Shown one piece after another: positions 6,654-16,875 of a stretch of DNA of 64,000 nt. The stretch lies in the NCBI RefSeq assembly GCF_000756665.1, contig NZ_ARXV01000015.1, forward strand, positions 42,009 through 106,008. Direction: 5' to 3'. This DNA comes from Alcanivorax nanhaiticus (GTDB lineage Bacteria; Pseudomonadota; Gammaproteobacteria; Pseudomonadales; Alcanivoracaceae). The notes below the pieces were generated by a model. It was not told the DNA's origin. It made no database searches and saw only the letters and a list, made by a program, of their open reading frames with translations. How positions within the stretch are numbered: position 1 is the first letter of the stretch; the number at the start of each line of letters is the position of its first letter. Position numbers and translations under genes: made by a program.

Positions 6654-8660
6654 TTACCAGTGAATCCCCTTGAACAGTCGGGAGAAGGCCGCCTGTTCGC
6701 GGCTGATTTTCTTCGGCGTGTTTTCCTTGCCGCCCAGCGCTGCGGCGGAATCGGAGAACAGCTTGTAACCCGTGTTCATAATAGTCTCGGTGACCTTGGG
6801 GGTGAGGAAGTGCATCACCTGGCCCATGATGCCCAGGTTGGTGGCGATGCGCTTGGGCTGTCGCACGATGGCGTCACAGATCATGTCGGCCGCCTGGGTG
6901 GGGCTGATGGTCGGCACATGGTTGTAGATTTTGGTGGGCGCGATCATCGGGGTGCGCACCAGTGGCATGTTGATGGTGGTAAAGCGGATACCCTCATGGG
7001 CCAGTTCGCTGGCCGCACAGCGGGTGAACGCATCCAGGGCCGCTTTGGAGGCGACATAGGCCGAGAAGCGCGGCGCATTGGTCAGCACACCGATGCTGGA
7101 AATGTTGATCACATGGCCGCCGCCGCGCTCGATCATGCCGGGCATGAGCTGCATGATCAGGCGCAGAGCGCCAAAGTAATTGAGCTGCATGGTGCGCTCG
7201 TAATCATGGAAACGCTCAAAAGAATGCACCACAGAACGGCGGATGGAGCGGCCGGCATTGTTGACTAGCACATCCACATGGCCGTGGTCAGCAATCACTT
7301 GCTGCACCAGTTGATCGACGCTGTTCAGATCCGATACGTCACAGCTATAGGCCTGGGCTGTGCCGCCCAGTTGATCGATTTCGTGCAGGGTTTCATCCAG
7401 CTTTTCAGCGGTACGGGCAATAACCAGTACGGTAGCGCCGGCTCGGGCCAGCTTGAGCGCGGTAGCTTTACCGATGCCGGAGGTGGCCCCGGTCACCATG
7501 ACGACTTTGCCTTCCACCCGTTCGGGAAGTGTGGGCAGGGGCTGCAGTTCATCTTTGCGCTCGCCGCGATCCGGGTCCAGATGGTTTTCCCAGAAGTCCC
7601 ACAGCTGCTGAATGTAGCTCTGCAGCTCGGGGGCGTCGATATTGCTGTCTGCCAGTGCAGCTTTGGCTTTGCGGTTGTCATACTCGGTGGGAAAGGTCAG
7701 GAACTGCATGGCGGAGGGAGGAATGTCCAGGTTCTCCAGCGCCGCATTGAGCACCATCTTGGGGGTCATGGCGCTAACGCCTTTCTTGACGATACCGGGA
7801 ACGGCGTCAAACAGGCTGTTGTCCAGCTTGACCGGCCAGCGCGGAGCCTGAGCGGCCCCGGCAATCACATCCATCATCTCGCCGAGACTATAGGAGCGGT
7901 CGGCAGTGAGATGGAAACATTCGCCGTTGCCGTCTTCCTGGTGGGCAATGTGATCCAGAGCATCCGCGACGAAGTCCACGGGGACAATATTGAACTTGCC
8001 ACCTTCCACGCCGATAAGGGGCATCCAGTTGGGCAGAACATCCTTGAGCTTCTGGATGAACTTGAACAGATAGTAGGGGCCGTCGACCTTGTCCATTTCG
8101 CCGGTTTCTGAATGGCCAACCACCATGGAAGGTCGGTAAATACGCCAGGGCAGGGTGCTTTCCTGACGTACCAGGGCCTCGGATTCATGCTTGGTGAGCA
8201 GGTAAGGGTCGTTTAGCCCGGTGGCTTCCTCGAACATGTCTTCGCTGAATACGCCATCGTAGAGGCCGGCGGCGGCAATGGATGAGACATGATGGAAACA
8301 GCTTGCCTGAAGTTTTTCGGCCAACTTCAGGGTTTGCCGGGTACCTTCGATATTGGTGTAGCGCTGGGTGTTTTCGTCGGCGGTCAGGTCGTAGATGGCG
8401 GCCAGATGGAAGAAATGATCGACCTGGCCGGTCAGGTCGTCCTGATCGCGTTTGCTGACCCCGAGCAGCTTTTCATTGATGTCGCCGTGGATGGCGACCA
8501 GTTGATCGGCGTCTACCCCCAGGCGACGACGCAGTGCGTCCAGCTTGTATTCAGAACCGGAGCGAACCAGCGCAAAGACGCGAGCATCCTCGCGCTTAAG
8601 CAGGCGAGCAACCAGAAAACGGCCAATGAATCCGGTGGCACCGGTAACGAAGTAATTCAT
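6654..8660 (-). CDS. Alcohol-forming fatty acyl-CoA reductase (wax-ester pathway), two-domain
   Basis: Reduces fatty acyl-CoA through the aldehyde to fatty alcohol using NADPH, supplying alcohol for wax-ester storage lipid. It has 668 residues in two reductase modules. The N-terminal NAD(P)-binding/male-sterility type domain has GATGFIG at 7-13 and active YLLTK (Tyr153, Lys157). The C-terminal classical short-chain dehydrogenase has GATSGIG at 391-397, NNAG at 467-470, Ser521/522 and YVASK (Tyr535, Lys539). Length, start MNYF and end GIHW match the Marinobacter two-step reductase as I remember it. Transcribed alone, divergent from a FabR-like repressor whose operator candidates lie in the shared gap. 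It supports a hydrocarbon-using, lipid-storing host. Confidence 0.93.
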   Translation of the reverse strand: MNYFVTGATGFIGRFLVARLLKREDARVFALVRSGSEYKLDALRRRLGVDADQLVAIHGDINEKLLGVSKRDQDDLTGQVDHFFHLAAIYDLTADENTQRYTNIEGTRQTLKLAEKLQASCFHHVSSIAAAGLYDGVFSEDMFEEATGLNDPYLLTKHESEALVRQESTLPWRIYRPSMVVGHSETGEMDKVDGPYYLFKFIQKLKDVLPNWMPLIGVEGGKFNIVPVDFVADALDHIAHQEDGNGECFHLTADRSYSLGEMMDVIAGAAQAPRWPVKLDNSLFDAVPGIVKKGVSAMTPKMVLNAALENLDIPPSAMQFLTFPTEYDNRKAKAALADSNIDAPELQSYIQQLWDFWENHLDPDRGERKDELQPLPTLPERVEGKVVMVTGATSGIGKATALKLARAGATVLVIARTAEKLDETLHEIDQLGGTAQAYSCDVSDLNSVDQLVQQVIADHGHVDVLVNNAGRSIRRSVVHSFERFHDYERTMQLNYFGALRLIMQLMPGMIERGGGHVINISSIGVLTNAPRFSAYVASKAALDAFTRCAASELAHEGIRFTTINMPLVRTPMIAPTKIYNHVPTISPTQAADMICDAIVRQPKRIATNLGIMGQVMHFLTPKVTETIMNTGYKLFSDSAAALGGKENTPKKISREQAAFSRLFKGIHW

Positions 8661-8764
8661 GATTAACCCCTTGTAGCTTCCCTGCTGTCGGCAAGCCCGA
8701 CAGTCATGTGTTGTAGCGCTCTCTGATAATGCGCCGCCAATGCTGCGGGTGACAAATTATCCCG

Positions 8765-8780
8765 CCTTACATTTGTAAGG
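8765..8780. promoter_or_regulatory. Palindrome upstream of acyl-CoA reductase, candidate operator
   Basis: CCTTAC-ATTT-GTAAGG is a perfect inverted repeat in the gap between the reductase and the divergent TetR gene. It is placed to act on one or both promoters. Confidence 0.45.
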
Positions 8781-8798
8781 TGAATTCTGTTTTAACTA

Positions 8799-8810
8799 AC
8801 AAGTGTTTGT
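8799..8810. promoter_or_regulatory. ACAA-N4-TTGT half-palindrome resembling a FabR-type site
   Basis: ACAAGTGTTTGT has inverted ACAA/TTGT arms and resembles the core of the E. coli FabR operator (ACA-N-GTG core, from memory). It lies midway in the divergent gap, beside an encoded FabR-like protein. Confidence 0.4.
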
Positions 8811-8897
8811 CAAAGATTATTTTGTAACCGCCGTGTAGTTGTAATCTGAACCGTTTTCATGGGATTATTAAAGCTTACAGTTGTTAGTGGAACGGTC

Positions 8898-9530
8898 ATG
8901 GCAGAGACAGTGCGGCAGCGTCAGAAGCGGCAAACCCGTGAAAGAATCCTGGAGGCAGCGCGAACGCTGATGGCAGGGGGGCGTGGGCTGGATAGCCTGG
9001 GGCTGCGGGAAGTCGCGCGTGAATGCGGTCTGGCTGCAACGTCGATTTATAATCACTTTCCGGATATGGAAGCGCTGGGGTTGGCATTAATCGATTCCTG
9101 CTGTTTTCGTTTGCGATCTGCCATGGAGTACGAGCGCCGCAGCATGATCGAAATTGGCCCGGCTCAGGCGGTAGACGAGCTGGTGGCTCGTTTTGTGCGC
9201 TATCTGGGCGAGAGCGGTAACGATTTTCGGTTACTGGTGCAGCAGCGGTTGGGGAATCATGATCGCTATCGGCTGCGAATCCAGAGGGAGTTGCAGTTGC
9301 TGGTGGACGAGCTGGCGGAGGATGTCCGCCAGGCGGTGTCTGCCCGTGGCGGTGAGGCGGTGCCTGCCGAGCAGGAGGCGGAGGCGGTCATTGCGATCAT
9401 GTTCGGGGTGGGGATCTCTATGCTCGACAGTAGCGCTGCGGCCTGCAGGGTGTTGGCTGATCATGCCCGCCTTCAGCTACAGATGCTGGTATTGGGTGGG
9501 AGGGCAATGGCATCAGGAAAACGGCTGTAA
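8898..9530 (+). CDS. TetR-family regulator, FabR-like
   Basis: DNA-binding repressor of 210 residues. The N-terminal helix-turn-helix is LREVARECGLAATSIYNHF. The rest tracks E. coli FabR closely: LGLALIDSCCFRLRSAM after the HTH, then a FVRYLGESGNDFRLLVQQRLG segment, then AVIAIMFGVG with a final LQLQML. FabR senses the unsaturated/saturated acyl pool and represses unsaturated fatty-acid genes. I chose the ATG at 8898 (GGA eight bases upstream) because the 13 extra residues from the ATG at 8859 are unlike the family and lack a ribosome site. Divergence from the acyl-CoA reductase suggests it controls that gene and itself. Confidence 0.83.
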   Translation: MAETVRQRQKRQTRERILEAARTLMAGGRGLDSLGLREVARECGLAATSIYNHFPDMEALGLALIDSCCFRLRSAMEYERRSMIEIGPAQAVDELVARFVRYLGESGNDFRLLVQQRLGNHDRYRLRIQRELQLLVDELAEDVRQAVSARGGEAVPAEQEAEAVIAIMFGVGISMLDSSAAACRVLADHARLQLQMLVLGGRAMASGKRL

Positions 9531-9572
9531 CCTCACGGTTTGTGATGTGTTTCATGGGTTTTGTCTTCTGAT

Positions 9573-9589
9573 TGCACTATAACGGTGCG
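9573..9589. promoter_or_regulatory. NtrC-like site, low confidence
   Basis: TGCAC-TATAAC-GGTGCG is close to the NtrC consensus TGCAC-N6-GGTGCA. The downstream region lacks a convincing -24/-12 sigma-54 promoter, so a role in the next gene is uncertain. Confidence 0.25.
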
Positions 9590-9698
9590 ATCTTGAGCCG
9601 ACCCTTACTGCGCTTCTGGATGGTGTCTTTCGGTGCCGTTGAGGTCTGGCTGAAACCTGGTATTTCCCATGGATGGGTGAGCCTTACAGGAGTTGGCA

Positions 9699-10016
9699 AT
9701 GAGTTTCGATTCGAGAGACCCCTACGATGCTGCCGCGTTGTATGACATGTGGCTCAACTGTAGCCGTTGCCCGACCACTTTTGATTTTGAACCGGGCGGT
9801 AATATCGATCTGGATTACTATCATCGGATTGGTCAGCAGGCCCGTCGGGATCGTTGGGCCGTTTTGCCTGCTCGCAGCCAGGGCAGCGAATTGATCTTTA
9901 CGGTCCTGTGCCCCGATTGTGCCCTGCGCTTTGGTGTGCAGGGTTTTGAGGGGCGCCTGGATGGTGCCGAGCCCGTGATCGACCAGATCTGCGAGGCGAT
10001 GCTCAAGGTTTCTTGA
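9699..10016 (+). CDS. Small protein with two CxxC pairs, probable zinc binder
   Basis: A 105-residue protein I do not recognise. Two cysteine pairs, Cys21/Cys24 (CSRC) and Cys71/Cys74 (CPDC), are placed to bind one Zn2+. Between them lies a charged, mostly soluble stretch. No membrane segment or signal peptide. The ATG at 9699 follows AGGAG at 9689 with normal spacing; the in-frame TTG six bases upstream is less likely. It lies alone between the FabR-like gene and a nitroreductase, in the same direction, with about 110 bases to the next gene. Confidence 0.7.
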   Translation: MSFDSRDPYDAAALYDMWLNCSRCPTTFDFEPGGNIDLDYYHRIGQQARRDRWAVLPARSQGSELIFTVLCPDCALRFGVQGFEGRLDGAEPVIDQICEAMLKVS

Positions 10017-10125
10017 CCGTCTTTGTTTGTTGTCCTCGCGCTGAGCGTTCCTGTCATCGCCTCCTTTCTCCCGGCTCGCTAGACTGCACTCGCCCGTCTT
10101 TATTGAAACGCAGTCAGGAGCTTCC

Positions 10126-10803
10126 ATGAACGCCGATTCGATTACCCTTGCCGATGCGCTCAAGCAGCGCCGTTCTGTGCGTGGTTTTATGGACAAGCCT
10201 GTTCCCCAGTCGGTCCTGGAAGAGGTGTTTTCACTGGCCCAGCACGCACCGTCCAACTGCAATATCCAGCCCTGGCAGGTGTGGGTGGCCAGCGGTCAAT
10301 CCAGAGACACCTTGCGCGAGCGGATGGTGGACAAGGTTAGTCGTGGGGTGCCGTTTGAGCCGGACTATGACAGTCTTCCCCGCTTTGAGGGAGTGTACCG
10401 GGAGCGTCAGGTGGAGTGCGCCATGGCGCTTTACGGCAGCATGGGGATCGCACGTGAGGACCGGGATGGCCGGCGCCGTGCGGAGCTGCGCAATTTCCAG
10501 TTGTTTGATGCTCCCCATGTCGCTTTTATTGGCATGGACAAGGCCTTTGGTGTAACGGTGGCGCTGGATGTGGGTATGTACATCCAGTCACTGTTGTTGA
10601 CCATGAGCGCTTACGGGCTGGGAGCTTGTGCCCAGGGTAGCATGCGCTATTACCCGCAAGATGTGCGCGAGATTCTGGGCATTCCAGATAGCTCGGCCAT
10701 CGTGTTGGGTATCAGTTTTGGTTATGAAGACCCGGATGTGGCTGCCAACAAGACCCGCGTTGGCCGTGCCCCTCTGCAGGATTCTGTTCGCTTCTGCGGC
10801 TGA
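10126..10803 (+). CDS. Nitroreductase-family FMN oxidoreductase
   Basis: Soluble FMN-dependent NAD(P)H oxidoreductase of 225 residues, near the family norm. Seen: RRSVRGF (15-21) for FMN phosphate, PSNCNIQPW (42-50) for the flavin ring and GLGACAQGSM near 165-174, typical of nitroreductases. The first half has an insert (YRERQVECAMALYGSMGI, a charged stretch) like that of nitrobenzoate or benzoquinone reductase relatives. The natural substrate may be a quinone, nitroaromatic or enone. AGGAG precedes the start. Followed 77 bases later by an ABM-domain gene on the same strand. Confidence 0.85.
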   Translation: MNADSITLADALKQRRSVRGFMDKPVPQSVLEEVFSLAQHAPSNCNIQPWQVWVASGQSRDTLRERMVDKVSRGVPFEPDYDSLPRFEGVYRERQVECAMALYGSMGIAREDRDGRRRAELRNFQLFDAPHVAFIGMDKAFGVTVALDVGMYIQSLLLTMSAYGLGACAQGSMRYYPQDVREILGIPDSSAIVLGISFGYEDPDVAANKTRVGRAPLQDSVRFCG

Positions 10804-10880
10804 GCAAGGACGTGGGGCCGCCAGCGAGCGCATGAAAAATGTGCTATCATGTTCGTTTTCCTCAAGCGGTTACCCTTTCC

Positions 10881-11243
10881 ATGATCATTGTCAAAGGCTC
10901 ATTCCCTATCAAGGCAGACCAACAGCCGGTTGCACTGGATCTGGTGCAGTCTCTGGCCAGTGCCTCACGCAAGGAGCCAGGCTGTCTGTCCTATGAGGTG
11001 TATGTGCAGGCAGACGAGCCGCGAGTGATCATGGTATGGCAGCAGTGGAGCAGCCTGGATGCGCTGGAGCTCCACTTTGGTTCGGATCATGTGGATGCGT
11101 TTCTGGATGCAATACCTGACTTGATTGATGGCGATGTGCAGTCTGCCCGTTATGATGTGACCAGCGTGGACGGCGAGCCGGTTATCGAGGAAGCCAAGGA
11201 AATCGCCCCGGTGGTATTGGCGGGTAATATTACGGTTCATTGA
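10881..11243 (+). CDS. ABM-domain protein, putative quinol monooxygenase
   Basis: A 120-residue protein with an antibiotic-biosynthesis-monooxygenase fold at its N-terminus: MIIVKGSFPI, EPGCLSYEVY and VWQQWSSLDALELHFGSDH are the usual conserved segments, the last holding the HF..SDH core. Related small dimeric proteins oxidise quinols or degrade haem, or have no known activity. The C-terminal 25 residues (SVDGEPVIEEAKEI and beyond) are extra. The start at 10881 gives the family N-terminus. Sits downstream of a flavin reductase, so a role in quinone handling is possible but inferred. Confidence 0.72.
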   Translation: MIIVKGSFPIKADQQPVALDLVQSLASASRKEPGCLSYEVYVQADEPRVIMVWQQWSSLDALELHFGSDHVDAFLDAIPDLIDGDVQSARYDVTSVDGEPVIEEAKEIAPVVLAGNITVH

Positions 11244-11261
11244 TCCTTGGTGGTTTCTGCC

Positions 11262-11291
11262 GCCATCCCCCTGACGGCCATCCCCCTGACG
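11262..11291. repeat. Two exact tandem copies of a 15-base unit
   Basis: GCCATCCCCCTGACG occurs twice back to back in the 118-base gap before the MoxR gene. Its effect on expression is unknown. Confidence 0.9.
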
Positions 11292-11361
11292 AATGTCGTT
11301 TCCAGCCCGTGTCAGCCTTTCTGTACTGGGTTAACCTGTACTTCCCGGTGCAGGAGCCTTC

Positions 11362-12291
11362 ATGAAAACCCGAATTGATTCTGTTGAAGACATTACCCGC
11401 AGTTTTGCCGAGCAAGGTTATATCTGTAATGACCAGATTGCCTTGGCGATCTATCTGGCTGCCCAGCTACACAAGCCTGTGTTGGTGGAGGGGCCGCCAG
11501 GGGTTGGCAAGACCGAGCTGGCCAAGGCGGCAGCGGCGTTTCTGGAAGCGCCTCTGATTCGCCTGCAATGCTATGAAGGACTGGATGAAAGCCGGGCATT
11601 GTATGAATGGAAGTATGGCAAGCAACTACTCTACACCCAGTTGTTGCGTGACAAGCTCGGCGGCATGCTGGCGGATACCGATAGTCTTGAAGCAAGCATG
11701 GCCCGGCTTGGCGATCTCGGTGAGGCTTTCTACAGCGATACTTTTCTGGAGCCGCGCCCGTTGCTGCAGGCGTTACGCAGCGATGAACCCGCCGTGCTGT
11801 TGATTGATGAAATCGACAAGGCGGATCAGGAGTTCGAGGCATTTCTGCTGGAGCTATTGTCGGATTTCCAGATCTCGATTCCCGAGATGGGTACGGTCAC
11901 GGCCCGGCATCAGCCTTTGGTGCTGCTCACCAGTAATGATCAGCGAGAGCTGTCTGATGCGCTCAAACGCCGCTGTCTTCATCTCTATATTCCCTACCCG
12001 GAGGCGGCCCATGAAGCGGCGATTGTGGCGGCCCGTGTTCCTGAGCTGGAAGCGGAGTTGCGAGAGCAGCTGGTGGCGTTCATCCAGTATCTGCGAGAGC
12101 AGGAAATGAAAAAACTTCCGGCTATTTCTGAAACGTTGGATTGGGCTCGGGCATTGGTATTGCTGCATGCAGACAGTCTTGAACAAGACATGGTCGCCGA
12201 TACCCTCAACCTGGTACTGAAGACCGAGCAGGACGTGACGTTGGCAAGAGAGTTATTGCCTGCCTGGCTGCGCAAGTTCGGGAAGCGCTGA
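11362..12291 (+). CDS. MoxR-family AAA+ ATPase
   Basis: Cytoplasmic AAA+ chaperone-like ATPase of 309 residues. Walker A GPPGVGKT at 44-51, Walker B LLIDEID at 146-152, sensor-1 TSND at 190-193 and arginine-finger region KRRC at about 202-205 are all intact. Members act with a partner von Willebrand A protein to insert metals or remodel enzyme complexes, as in CoxD/CoxE or RavA/ViaA. Here the partner is the next gene, whose ATG overlaps this stop codon by one base (TGATG), so the two are translationally coupled. The client is not evident; no dehydrogenase subunits are adjacent. Confidence 0.92.
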   Translation: MKTRIDSVEDITRSFAEQGYICNDQIALAIYLAAQLHKPVLVEGPPGVGKTELAKAAAAFLEAPLIRLQCYEGLDESRALYEWKYGKQLLYTQLLRDKLGGMLADTDSLEASMARLGDLGEAFYSDTFLEPRPLLQALRSDEPAVLLIDEIDKADQEFEAFLLELLSDFQISIPEMGTVTARHQPLVLLTSNDQRELSDALKRRCLHLYIPYPEAAHEAAIVAARVPELEAELREQLVAFIQYLREQEMKKLPAISETLDWARALVLLHADSLEQDMVADTLNLVLKTEQDVTLARELLPAWLRKFGKR

Positions 12292-13658
12292 TGCTGTCTC
12301 GCCGCCTTTCGGAATTTGTTCAGGCCCTGAGAGGGGCTGGGCTGAGAATCTCTCCGGATGAGGCGGCCATCGCCATGCAGGCGGTGGCGCTGGTGGGTTA
12401 CGAGCCCCGGCAGCAATTTCATGATGCCCTGTCAGTGAGTCTGCTCAAGGACGAGCAGCAGCGAACGGCGTTTGAAGAGACCTTCCAGCGCTACTTCGAG
12501 GGACAAGGAGAGCGGCGGGATGCCTCGGCCGGGGAGGGCGCTGAGCCGGTTAAAGGCATGCCGGATGCGTTGTCTGCTGCGACAGAAGAGAGCGGCGAGC
12601 TTGCCCCCGGACTGGAAGCGTTGCTTGCTGCCAGTGCAGAGCAGCTGCAGCAGCGCATGGCGGAAGCTGCTGCCGCGATGGACTTTACCCAGATGCAGGT
12701 GATTACCCAGCAGGGGCTCTACACGCGGCGGTTGCTCATGAATATGGGCATGGGGGCGGTGGATGAGCGAATCTTGCAGCTCAGTGAGGGAGGCGTTACT
12801 AGCGAGGCGCGGGCTGATGACTTGCGGGAATGGCGAGGCCAGGTGCGTGAACAGGCTGCCAGCCTGGTTCGTCGGCAATTCCTGCTGCATGGTGCGGCGC
12901 GTGGGCGTGAATTGCGTGAGCAGACCATGCGGCAAGTGTCGTTTCGGGATCTACGTGAGTTTCGAGAAGTCAAAACGCTGGTTCGCAAGATGGCCCGACG
13001 ATTGGCCAGCGCTCATCAGCGCCGTTTGAAAATTGCCAAACGGGGTCAGCTGGATGCCCGCCGTACCCTGGGGCGCAGCATTCGGCATGATGGCGTGCCG
13101 GCCACTCTGGTGTGGCGGCGTCGGCCTCCGCACAAGAGTCGGGTGATGGTGATTTGTGATGTGTCCAGTTCGGTAAGTGAGGCTGCTCGCTTTCTGCTCC
13201 AGTTTCTTTATGCGCTGAATGATGTCTTGCCGCGAGTGCGCAGCTTTGCGTTTGCGTCGCGCTTTGATGAAATCAGTGAAGACTTCCAGCGTTACTCGCC
13301 GGATGTGGCGGTGGCCAGGGTGCTGGATCGTCTCTCCGGTAGTGGTACCGATTACGGGGAAATGCTGGAGGGGTTCCTGGGGCTGTGCGAGGGGCAGCTG
13401 GATCGCCATACCACGGTGATTATCCTCGGTGATGCGCGTAATAATTATTTGCCTGAGCGGGCAGAGCTGCTGGGGCAGGTGCGCCGCAGGGTAAAACAGA
13501 TCTGGTGGCTGAATCCGGAATCCCGCAACCAGTGGAATAGTGGTGATGCGGTCATGGCCAGTTATTTGCCGCATTGCCGTGTGGCCCGCCGGTGCGCCAA
13601 CCTCAATGATCTGGAGCGTGTGGTAGATGGGCTGCTGGGTAGTTTGCGCGCCGAGTAA
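12291..13658 (+). CDS. CoxE-like VWA-domain protein, MoxR partner
   Basis: A 455-residue protein. The N-terminal two thirds are helical and charged (a likely MoxR-binding part), with a VWA domain at the C-terminus. The metal-ion-dependent adhesion site is DVSSS at about 290-294, with the later Thr in SGSGTDYGEML and Asp in ILGDARNNY. Matches the CoxE / VWA_CoxE type. Starts on the stop codon of the MoxR gene and ends nine bases before the stop of the convergent sensor kinase. Probably works with the ATPase as a maturation or remodelling pair; client unknown. Confidence 0.88.
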   Translation: MLSRRLSEFVQALRGAGLRISPDEAAIAMQAVALVGYEPRQQFHDALSVSLLKDEQQRTAFEETFQRYFEGQGERRDASAGEGAEPVKGMPDALSAATEESGELAPGLEALLAASAEQLQQRMAEAAAAMDFTQMQVITQQGLYTRRLLMNMGMGAVDERILQLSEGGVTSEARADDLREWRGQVREQAASLVRRQFLLHGAARGRELREQTMRQVSFRDLREFREVKTLVRKMARRLASAHQRRLKIAKRGQLDARRTLGRSIRHDGVPATLVWRRRPPHKSRVMVICDVSSSVSEAARFLLQFLYALNDVLPRVRSFAFASRFDEISEDFQRYSPDVAVARVLDRLSGSGTDYGEMLEGFLGLCEGQLDRHTTVIILGDARNNYLPERAELLGQVRRRVKQIWWLNPESRNQWNSGDAVMASYLPHCRVARRCANLNDLERVVDGLLGSLRAE

Positions 13659-13667
13659 CGTCTGTGA

Positions 13668-16085
<2,418 letters not shown>

Positions 16086-16258
16086 TCCCGATCCTGTTAT
16101 TTGCTGTTATCTGGATCTGTTCAGGGGCCTTGATGTGAGCGGCGTTGAGTCACTCTCTGCCCTGATCCTCTCTAATTTTACAGAATTTACCGGAATAACT
16201 GGAACATTGCTTCTGACCGGGTCTCGAAATAGGTGACTTAACGGAAAAGGAGTCTGAA

Positions 16259-16810
16259 ATGAAAGTTATCATGCGCGGAGCGCTTTTGCTGTCCTGTTCA
16301 CTGTTTGTCACCCAGGGAGCCTGGGCCGCGGGGCCTTACATCGGCGGCAACTACAGTCAGATCCAGTATGACAACGAAGAGTTTGATACCGACACCCTCA
16401 AAATTGACGCCGCCACGCTGAATGCGGGGCTGGAGCTGACAGAGTTTTTCGCCATCGAGGCGCGAGGTGGTGTGGGCCTGGATGAAGATTCCCAGGGAAT
16501 CGCCGATTTCGAGCTGGATCATCTGTATGGCGGCTATCTGAAGCTGGGCTTGCCAATCAGTGAGACCGTGCGGCCCTATGTCATTGGTGGTTATACCAAG
16601 GCGAAAGGGACCGTGTCCGTGGATGGCGATATTGCCGGCGTCAGTTATTCCTACAGCGACTCTGAGAACTTTGAAGATGAGTCCTATGGTGCTGGCCTGG
16701 ACATGAATATTACCGATACGCTTGGCGCGAATCTGGAATATATGCGCTATATCGATACCGATGAGGAAGAGATTTCCGGTATCAGTGTCGGGTTGCGCTC
16801 GGCATTCTGA
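16259..16810 (+). CDS. Outer-membrane beta-barrel protein, OmpA-like porin family
   Basis: A 183-residue protein with a clear Sec signal (MKVIMRGALLL to GAWA, cleavage before AGPYIGG) and alternating strands ending in the aromatic C-terminus VGLRSAF expected of an outer-membrane barrel. The small size and GPYIGGNYSQ / YGGYLKLGLPIS / VGLRSAF pattern fit an eight-strand OmpA-type or OmpW-like barrel. Acidic residues are abundant, as in marine bacteria. AAAGGAG lies at a good distance before the ATG. Function unknown; surface stability or small-molecule passage is plausible. Confidence 0.8.
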   Translation: MKVIMRGALLLSCSLFVTQGAWAAGPYIGGNYSQIQYDNEEFDTDTLKIDAATLNAGLELTEFFAIEARGGVGLDEDSQGIADFELDHLYGGYLKLGLPISETVRPYVIGGYTKAKGTVSVDGDIAGVSYSYSDSENFEDESYGAGLDMNITDTLGANLEYMRYIDTDEEEISGISVGLRSAF

Positions 16811-16817
16811 GTGATTT

Positions 16818-16856
16818 CCCGCCAGGAGGGCGACAAGGTTGGACGCGCCTGGCGGG
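16818..16856. terminator. Hairpin between convergent genes, possible bidirectional terminator
   Basis: CCCGCCAGG (16818-16826) and CCTGGCGGG (16848-16856) form a perfect 9-base stem between the barrel-protein gene and the UbiB-like gene. There is no T run, so intrinsic termination is uncertain. Confidence 0.45.
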
Positions 16857-16875
16857 AACGCCTTCTTGCGTGACG

